Translations under genes and position numbers: made by a program
Assembly (NCBI GenBank): GCA_026990725.1
Contig: JALXCX010000056.1
Span: forward strand, 1 to 27,903
Reading direction: 5' to 3'
Source of the DNA: Desulfobulbaceae bacterium
Lineage (GTDB): Bacteria; Desulfobacterota; Desulfobulbia; Desulfobulbales; Desulfobulbaceae
Length of the DNA: 27,903 bases
Part shown: piece after piece, positions 22,537 through 27,903 of the stretch
Layout of the letters: each line of letters opens with the position of its first letter
How positions within the stretch are numbered: position 1 is the first letter of the stretch
The notes under the pieces: model-generated
The model's input: only the letters and a program-made list of their open reading frames with translations
Told to the model about the DNA's origin: nothing
Database searches by the model: none

Positions 22537-23985
22537 ATGATGGAAACAGCGATTGTCAGCTGGACAGCCTTTGAGCCTATTTTACCAGAAATGTTGCTGG
22601 TATGTATTGCATTGGCCATAATCGGATTCGATTTGTTCGCAGGGAAACAGCGTGAACAACTCATACCTTGGATTACAGTCTTGGGCGGGGTAATCGTCCT
22701 TGGCATGGTAGCCGGAGAAAAGTATGGTCAGGCGTTTGACGGGATGTTTATCACCGATGGATACGCTTCTTTTTTCAAAGTAGTATGCATGATAAGTGTC
22801 ATAATGGCCGCTCTTATGAGTGAACATTTCAGGCAGAGGGAAAAACTTCCGCTGGGGGAATATAATAGCCTCATGGTCCTTTCCGCAGTCGGTATGTTGA
22901 TCATGGCCTCTGCCGGAGATTTGATGGTACTCTATCTGGGCCTTGAATTAATGGCCTTATCTGTTTATTGCCTGGTAGGTCTCCATCACGGTGATCCAAA
23001 GACAGGCGAAGCTGCGATGAAATATTTCCTAATGGGCGGTTTTGCATCTGCAATTCTGCTTTATGGAATGTCATTGGTTTATGGGCTTACTGGAACAACA
23101 AATATAGCCAAGATTGCCCAGTTATCGTCATCTGGACAGTTATTGACTAATCCTGCTCTTATGGCAGCGCTTGGTATGATGATAGCCGCATTTTGTTTTA
23201 AGGTGGCCATCGCTCCATTTCATTTTTGGACACCGGATGTTTATGAAGGTGCACCTACCCCTGTAACAGCATTTATGTCTGTAGGACCTAAGGCTGCAGG
23301 TTTCGCTGTATTTGGGCGTGTGCTCGTATCCGGGTTTCCCCAGTTTCATGATAGCTGGGGGACCTTGCTCTCCCTGCTTGCTATTTTGACAATGGCAGTA
23401 GGTAATATTACAGCTCTTTCTCAGGTTTCAATTAAGAGAATGCTTGCTTATTCCGCCATTGCTCATGCAGGTTATGCCCTTCTTGGTGTCCTTAGTGGTA
23501 CCCCTGAGGGCCTGTCTGCCACCATGAGTTACCTGTTAATCTATGCTTTTATGAATATGGGCGCCTTTGCTATACTCATACTTATGTCCTCTCCGGATAA
23601 CCATCGTGAGACACTTGATGATTTTAAAGGTTTGTCTAAAACCCATCCGGGTGCTGCTTTTATGATGTTGATCTTTATGTTCTCTCTTACTGGTATTCCA
23701 CCAACGGCTGGTTTTATAGGAAAATTCTATCTGCTTAAATCTGCATTAGCTGCCGGCTATACAATGACTGTAATTTGTCTTGTTATTTTCAGCTCAATTT
23801 CAGCTTATTTTTACTTAAGAGTTGTACGTTATATGTACATGGCTGATCCCGAAAAGGAAGTAAGCATCAATTTTACACCGGGGCTTACCGTTGTCCTTGG
23901 TTTATCTCTTTTGGGTGTTATCGGGCTTGGGCTTTTCCCGGGTTCAATGATAGCCCAGGCTGCTGGTGCGCTACTCGGTCAATAA
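22537..23985 (+). CDS. nuoN: Complex I subunit N
   Basis: This is the third antiporter-like subunit, 482 residues, similar to E. coli NuoN (485). Features are VLYLGLELMALSVYCLVGLH with the conserved glutamate, APFHFWTPDVYEGAPTPVTAFM, and SIKRMLAYSAIAHAGYALLG. AAAGGA lies 6 nt before the first of two ATGs. It closes the operon in the standard order and is followed by 239 bp of non-coding DNA before the convergent cmk gene. Confidence 0.97.
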   Translation: MMETAIVSWTAFEPILPEMLLVCIALAIIGFDLFAGKQREQLIPWITVLGGVIVLGMVAGEKYGQAFDGMFITDGYASFFKVVCMISVIMAALMSEHFRQREKLPLGEYNSLMVLSAVGMLIMASAGDLMVLYLGLELMALSVYCLVGLHHGDPKTGEAAMKYFLMGGFASAILLYGMSLVYGLTGTTNIAKIAQLSSSGQLLTNPALMAALGMMIAAFCFKVAIAPFHFWTPDVYEGAPTPVTAFMSVGPKAAGFAVFGRVLVSGFPQFHDSWGTLLSLLAILTMAVGNITALSQVSIKRMLAYSAIAHAGYALLGVLSGTPEGLSATMSYLLIYAFMNMGAFAILILMSSPDNHRETLDDFKGLSKTHPGAAFMMLIFMFSLTGIPPTAGFIGKFYLLKSALAAGYTMTVICLVIFSSISAYFYLRVVRYMYMADPEKEVSINFTPGLTVVLGLSLLGVIGLGLFPGSMIAQAAGALLGQ

Positions 23986-24020
23986 TAGACTATTATAAAT
24001 TTATTTAATCATTAATCCTT

Positions 24021-24045
24021 TCCAGGAATTTTCAAATTTCCTGGA
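24021..24045. repeat. Inverted repeat after nuoN
   Basis: TCCAGGAA (24021-24028) and TTCCTGGA (24038-24045) form an 8-bp stem with a 9-nt loop, 36 bp past the nuoN stop. There is no T tract after it, so it may stabilise the mRNA end rather than terminate. Confidence 0.45.
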
Positions 24046-24169
24046 TTATAACAAGTCGGTGAAAAGTTCTATATCGACGCATAAATTGGCTTGAGTGTTT
24101 ACATTCTGCCAATATGGGTGTGGAGGCAGACTGCCAATCTACCTTGATGCCTAGTTTTCTCCTTCGCAA

Positions 24170-24208
24170 GACGACCGGTCGTTGTGGCCGGTCGTCGTCC
24201 TTCTTTAC
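24170..24208. terminator. Candidate terminator between nuoN and cmk
   Basis: GACGACCGG (24170-24178) pairs with CCGGTCGTC (24188-24196) around a 9-nt loop and is followed by a T-rich but interrupted tail. It lies between convergent operons and may serve the nuo operon; the reverse-strand tail is not T-rich. Confidence 0.6.
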
Positions 24209-24224
24209 TTCTTTAAGTATATTT

Positions 24225-24905
24225 TCAGTGGATAATATATGACCGCATGAGAGCTATCACAGCCTTTGCGTCCATTGTTGTTGAGTCTATATAGATGGCT
24301 TCAGGGGATGGTTTGAGGGGCGCAAGGCTTCTTTCTGAATCAGCCTTGTCTCGCTCATTAATCATAGATAATATGAGTTTTTCGTCAACTTGTTGGCCAT
24401 CATTCCTGAGCTGAAGTATCCTGCGTTTGGCTCTACTTTCAGGGGTAGCATCAAGATAAAACTTCCAGGCAGCCTCGGGGAAGACCACTGTTCCTGTATC
24501 TCTGCCTTCCGCTACAATTTTACCTTTTTTGGCAATCACTTGCTGTAGGGCTGTAAGATTTGTGCGTACGGGCTCGTGTACGGATACCTGTGAGGCCAGG
24601 TTTCCAATCTCAGCAGTTCGGATATGCATGCTGATTTCTTGATTATTAAGAAAAACAAGCACGTTATCGTCAGCGTTATTGGCTGGTTGTAAGCTAATTG
24701 AAAAATCAGGCAGAACTGCTTTGACTGCTTCTTGGTTTTTTACATCAACTCTAAGTTGCTGGCAGCCGTAGGCAACTGCTCGGTACATGGCACCAGTGTC
24801 AAGGTAAGTAAAATGTAATTGCCTGGCAAGCCCTCGGGAAACGGTGGATTTTCCTACGCCGGCTGGCCCGTCTATTGTCACAACTTCACATATTTTCCTA
24901 CACAT
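24225..24905 (-). CDS. cmk: Cytidylate kinase
   Basis: A 226-residue enzyme from the ATG at 24905 that phosphorylates CMP and dCMP with ATP. The P-loop GPAGVGKS is at 13-20, followed by LDTGAMYRAVA, the NMP-binding region IRTAEIGNLASQVS and VAEGRDTGTVVFPEA, and the lid RDKADSERSLAPL. The start overlaps the end of hisC by 8 bp; an in-frame TTG at 24911 is less likely. An hisC-cmk order is seen in other delta-proteobacteria to my recollection. Confidence 0.96.
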   Translation of the reverse strand: MCRKICEVVTIDGPAGVGKSTVSRGLARQLHFTYLDTGAMYRAVAYGCQQLRVDVKNQEAVKAVLPDFSISLQPANNADDNVLVFLNNQEISMHIRTAEIGNLASQVSVHEPVRTNLTALQQVIAKKGKIVAEGRDTGTVVFPEAAWKFYLDATPESRAKRRILQLRNDGQQVDEKLILSMINERDKADSERSLAPLKPSPEAIYIDSTTMDAKAVIALMRSYIIH

Positions 24906-26010
24906 AACCAAGCTCAGTCAGGGAATCTTTCAAGGCCTTAATAAATCGTTTATTCTCATCATTTGTCCCGATGGTGATCCGTATATAATTGGGGAAGCCA
25001 TAGGCTTTCATAGAACGAACTATAACCCCTTTGTAGAGCATTGATTCGTAAAGAGTCGTGGCATCACCCTGTACATCAATTAAAAAGAAGTTGGTGTGTG
25101 AGGAGTACGCTTTACAGCCAAGAGCCTTTACCTTCTCCGTGAGCCAGACCAGCCCCTCTTTTGTCAGCTTCATTGTCCGATCATAATGCTCTTGATCATC
25201 TAAGGCTGCAAGAGCCCCAATCTGTGCGGGCAGGTTAATATTAAAAGGTTGTCTTACCCTGTGCAGCAATGATGCAATATCTAAGTGCATAATGCCAAAA
25301 CCTACCCGTAGGCCGGCTAGGCCAAAAGCCTTTGAAAATGTACGTAGTGAAACAACAGCTGGAATGCCTACGTTATCACGAATAAGTGAGTTTATATCTA
25401 TACGTTTTTCTTGATCGACAAAATCAATGTATGCCTCGTCCAGGACAACTATAACGGTTTCAGGAAGCCGTTTCAAAAAATTCATGAACTTGTCTCTACT
25501 AATGAGAGTGGCACAGGGATTGTTGGGATTGTCGAGAAATATCAAGCGGGTTCGCTTTGTCGTCGCCTCAACAATGGCATCGAGATCATGGTCAAATTGT
25601 CTAAGATTAATGACTGTATTACGGCCACCGCGGATCTGGACAAATTTTTGGTACATTAGGAAAGAGGGATGACTGGTAATAACTTCATCACCGGGCTGGA
25701 CAAAGGCTTTAACAAGAAATTCTATGACTTCATTGGAGCCATTCCCTAAAACAATTTGCTCGGGTGTTGCGTCAACCCAATGGGCAATTGCCTGAGTTAA
25801 ATAATAGCTTGATCCGTCTGGATAACGGTGTAAGCCCGTGAGCATCTTTCTAATGGCCTCAACGGCCTTGGGAGATGGGCCAAAAGGATTCTCATTTGAA
25901 GCAAGTTTAATGGACTCCGTGATCCCGTACTCCCGTTCTAGCTCGTCTTGTGGTTTTCCGGGCGGGTAGGGGACTATCTCGGCAATATTATCTGGGGCTA
26001 ATAGTTTCAT
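24898..26010 (-). CDS. hisC: Histidinol-phosphate aminotransferase
   Basis: This 370-residue class I/II PLP-dependent aminotransferase is of usual HisC length. The PLP lysine is Lys227 in SLRTFSKAFGLAGLRVGF. Other marks are SNENPFGPSPKA (38-49), NGSNEVIEF (90-98), DNPNNPCAT (160-168) and DEAYIDF (191-197). It converts imidazole-acetol phosphate and glutamate to histidinol phosphate. No other his gene is in the window. Some HisC proteins also act on aromatic amino acids, which cannot be excluded. No clear SD is visible before the ATG. Confidence 0.95.
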   Translation of the reverse strand: MKLLAPDNIAEIVPYPPGKPQDELEREYGITESIKLASNENPFGPSPKAVEAIRKMLTGLHRYPDGSSYYLTQAIAHWVDATPEQIVLGNGSNEVIEFLVKAFVQPGDEVITSHPSFLMYQKFVQIRGGRNTVINLRQFDHDLDAIVEATTKRTRLIFLDNPNNPCATLISRDKFMNFLKRLPETVIVVLDEAYIDFVDQEKRIDINSLIRDNVGIPAVVSLRTFSKAFGLAGLRVGFGIMHLDIASLLHRVRQPFNINLPAQIGALAALDDQEHYDRTMKLTKEGLVWLTEKVKALGCKAYSSHTNFFLIDVQGDATTLYESMLYKGVIVRSMKAYGFPNYIRITIGTNDENKRFIKALKDSLTELGYV

Positions 26011-26128
26011 TGTTTAACAAAATGTTTACGTGTAAAATGTGAGATTCTCAGTCTTTGGCAATTAATTCTATCAATACATTATCATTTAGAACGAACTGAA
26101 GACTTGCCTTGACTCTATGAAGGATTTG

Positions 26129-27586
26129 TTACAGATTTGGTTTTTTATTTTTTATCCCGGCTCGTTGCTCAATGTTCCAGGCTGCCCGAAGGAGCGACTC
26201 TTCGTTAAAATGTGTTGCCTGCATCTGGATGCCGATAGGTAAACCATCACTTGAAAAACCACAGGGAACAGATATGCCGGGAATGCCGGCAAGGTTTGCT
26301 GACAGTGTAAGAATATCAGAAAGATACATGGCGAGCGGATCATCTGAATTCTTGCCTCTCTCCCAGGCCGGAGTAGGCGACACGGGTGAAACAATCAAAT
26401 CGTATTCGGCAAAGACGTTACTGAAGTCATTTTTAATTAACGTCCTGACCTGTGATGCTTTTCTATAATAGGCATCATAGTATCCTGAGGAGAGCGCGTA
26501 AGTGCCAATGAGGATGCGTCTTTTTACTTCATCACCAAAACCCTCTGATCGGCTTTGTCGGTACATGTCTATTAAACTTTCCGCTTTGGAATCACGATAA
26601 CCGTAACGAACACCATCAAAACGGGCCAGATTCGAACTTGCCTCAGCCGGTGCGATAAGGTAGTACACAGCAACGCAATAATCTGTGTGAGGAAGTGACA
26701 CCTCCCCAATTTCAGCTCCAGCTTCTTTGAGCATTGCAATGCCCTGTCTAACCGTTTTGTCAACCGCGGGATCAAGACCCTGCCCGAAATACTCGCGGGG
26801 TATCCCGATTCGTATCCCTTGCATCCCATCCTGTAAGGCCCCAGAAAAGTCGGGAACCTCGCATTTGATAGATGTGGAATCACGGTGATCAAAACCGGAA
26901 AGTACATTCATCATAAGAGCGCAGTCAGCTACATCGCGGGTCAACGGACCGACCTGATCAAGAGATGATGCAAAAGCGACCAGACCATATCGTGATACAC
27001 GACCATAGGTCGGTTTCATGCCGACAATTCCACATAACGAAGCGGGTTGTCGAATGGAGCCTCCCGTATCAGAGCCCAGTGAGGCCAGGCACTCGCCAGC
27101 CGCAACAGAGGCAGCAGAACCGCCGCTTGAACCTCCGGCGACATATCCTTTTTTCCACGGGTTTTCCGGGATTTTGTAGGCACAGTTTTCGCTGGTTGAA
27201 CCCATGGCAAATTCATCCATGGCGACCTTGCCCAGTAAAACAGCGCCTTCATCTTTGAGCTTTTCAACCACTGTTGCGTCATATGGCGGGGTGAATCCCT
27301 CAAGGATTCTGGAACCGCAGGTGGTCGGCATGGTTGCTGTACAGAAGACATCTTTCAAAGCAAGAGGAAGACCGCAAAGTGCACCACCTTTCCCGTTTTT
27401 CAGTTGTTTGTCTGCCTTCTCTGCGGCCTCAAGAGCCTGGTTTTTATGCAGACTGAGAAATGCCCTGACAGTGTCTTCCACCTGATCAATACGGTACAGT
27501 ACTGACTCGGTAAGCGCTGTTGAGGTAATGTCGCCGCTGGAGAGCTTTTTTTTGGCCTGCTGTAAAGTAAGATCGTATAATTCCAT
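26129..27586 (-). CDS. gatA: Aspartyl/glutamyl-tRNA amidotransferase subunit A
   Basis: This 485-residue amidase-signature enzyme releases ammonia from glutamine for the GatCAB complex, which converts Glu-tRNA(Gln) or Asp-tRNA(Asn). The Ser-cisSer-Lys triad is Lys78 (LALKDVF), Ser153 (GGSSGGS) and Ser177 (DTGGSIR), each one residue short of the Staphylococcus aureus numbering. The length is standard. It follows gatC by 71 bp and precedes hisC by 118 bp; gatB is not in the window. Confidence 0.97.
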   Translation of the reverse strand: MELYDLTLQQAKKKLSSGDITSTALTESVLYRIDQVEDTVRAFLSLHKNQALEAAEKADKQLKNGKGGALCGLPLALKDVFCTATMPTTCGSRILEGFTPPYDATVVEKLKDEGAVLLGKVAMDEFAMGSTSENCAYKIPENPWKKGYVAGGSSGGSAASVAAGECLASLGSDTGGSIRQPASLCGIVGMKPTYGRVSRYGLVAFASSLDQVGPLTRDVADCALMMNVLSGFDHRDSTSIKCEVPDFSGALQDGMQGIRIGIPREYFGQGLDPAVDKTVRQGIAMLKEAGAEIGEVSLPHTDYCVAVYYLIAPAEASSNLARFDGVRYGYRDSKAESLIDMYRQSRSEGFGDEVKRRILIGTYALSSGYYDAYYRKASQVRTLIKNDFSNVFAEYDLIVSPVSPTPAWERGKNSDDPLAMYLSDILTLSANLAGIPGISVPCGFSSDGLPIGIQMQATHFNEESLLRAAWNIEQRAGIKNKKPNL

Positions 27587-27657
27587 GGGAAAATTGTCTG
27601 AATTGATTCAGTATAAACTTTGTCTGTTTTGTTTGTATAAGTAGTGCTGTTGTTTTT

Positions 27658-27903
27658 TCAGGTGATGATTTTAGGAACGATGAAAGCTTCTTCGCTCTTC
27701 CTGGGGCCATTGGCCAGTGCTTGCTGCCGGGACAGCGACTCGCTCACTTCATCTTCCCGAAAGGCGTTGGTTACATCCTGAGTATGGGTTGTTACAGCCA
27801 CACCAGTGGTGTCCAGTTCGTCAAGTTTGGCAACATAGCTGAGGATTGTGTCCAGCTGGCGGGTCATCTGTTCTATTTCCTTTTCAGTCAGCTCAAGTTT
27901 AGC
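27658..27903 (-). CDS. gatC: Aspartyl/glutamyl-tRNA amidotransferase subunit C, partial
   Basis: The last 81 codons of gatC; the frame stays open past the right edge, so the true start is outside. The visible part reads AKLELTEKEIEQMTRQLDTIL and later LDELDTTGVAVTTH, REDEVSESL and a C-terminal EEAFIVPKIIT, all typical of GatC. It is a small scaffold that wraps around GatA. An internal Met at 27867 is not the start, because family sequence continues upstream of it. Confidence 0.93.
   Translation of the reverse strand, partial: AKLELTEKEIEQMTRQLDTILSYVAKLDELDTTGVAVTTHTQDVTNAFREDEVSESLSRQQALANGPRKSEEAFIVPKIIT

Overview
The window looks like part of the chromosome of an anaerobic or microaerotolerant delta-proteobacterium (Desulfobacterota). 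A Desulfobulbales-type sulfate reducer or sulfur disproportionator is my best guess. This is inferred from the set of genes: rubrerythrin, desulfoferrodoxin, C-x4-C rubredoxins, a ROO/FprA flavodiiron protein, a DsrE-like protein, a pentaheme lipoprotein and a complex I operon without nuoEFG. No rRNA or other taxonomic marker lies in the window, and I see no tRNA, IS element or CRISPR array.

Left block (1-4388, minus strand): a three-gene unit joined by two 4-bp ATGA overlaps encodes a pentaheme c-type cytochrome lipoprotein, a U32-peptidase-like protein and an extended SDR that runs off the left edge. Upstream of it is a separate gene for a protein with an Lcl/DUF1566 C-terminal domain, divergent from a Fur/PerR-type regulator.

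Oxygen-defence island (4487-9819, plus strand): PerR-like regulator with an unusual winged-helix extension, rubrerythrin, 2-Cys peroxiredoxin, desulfoferrodoxin, two tandem C-x4-C rubredoxins, a canonical 52-residue rubredoxin and a terminator. These are followed by a DsrE-like protein, a flavodiiron oxygen reductase and a small protein with a desulforedoxin-like C-terminal domain. Together they could remove superoxide, hydrogen peroxide, alkyl peroxides and O2, with rubredoxins as electron carriers. A strong terminator at 9851-9885 and about 770 bp of AT-rich DNA without convincing genes separate this island from the next operon.

Complex I operon (10660-23985, plus strand): a cytoplasmic molybdopterin oxidoreductase of the polysulfide/thiosulfate reductase or formate dehydrogenase type and a 16-or-more-cysteine ferredoxin subunit come directly before nuoA-B-C-D-H-I-J-K-L-M-N. 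nuoE, nuoF and nuoG (the NADH module) are absent. The Mo/FeS pair sits where an electron-input module would be expected. The working hypothesis is a complex I core fed by a Mo enzyme rather than by NADH. NuoL also carries an N-terminal extension of about 120 residues with a signal-peptide-like start and a histidine-rich stretch.

Right block (24225-27903, minus strand): housekeeping genes gatC (partial, runs off the right edge), gatA, hisC and cmk, convergent with the nuo operon.
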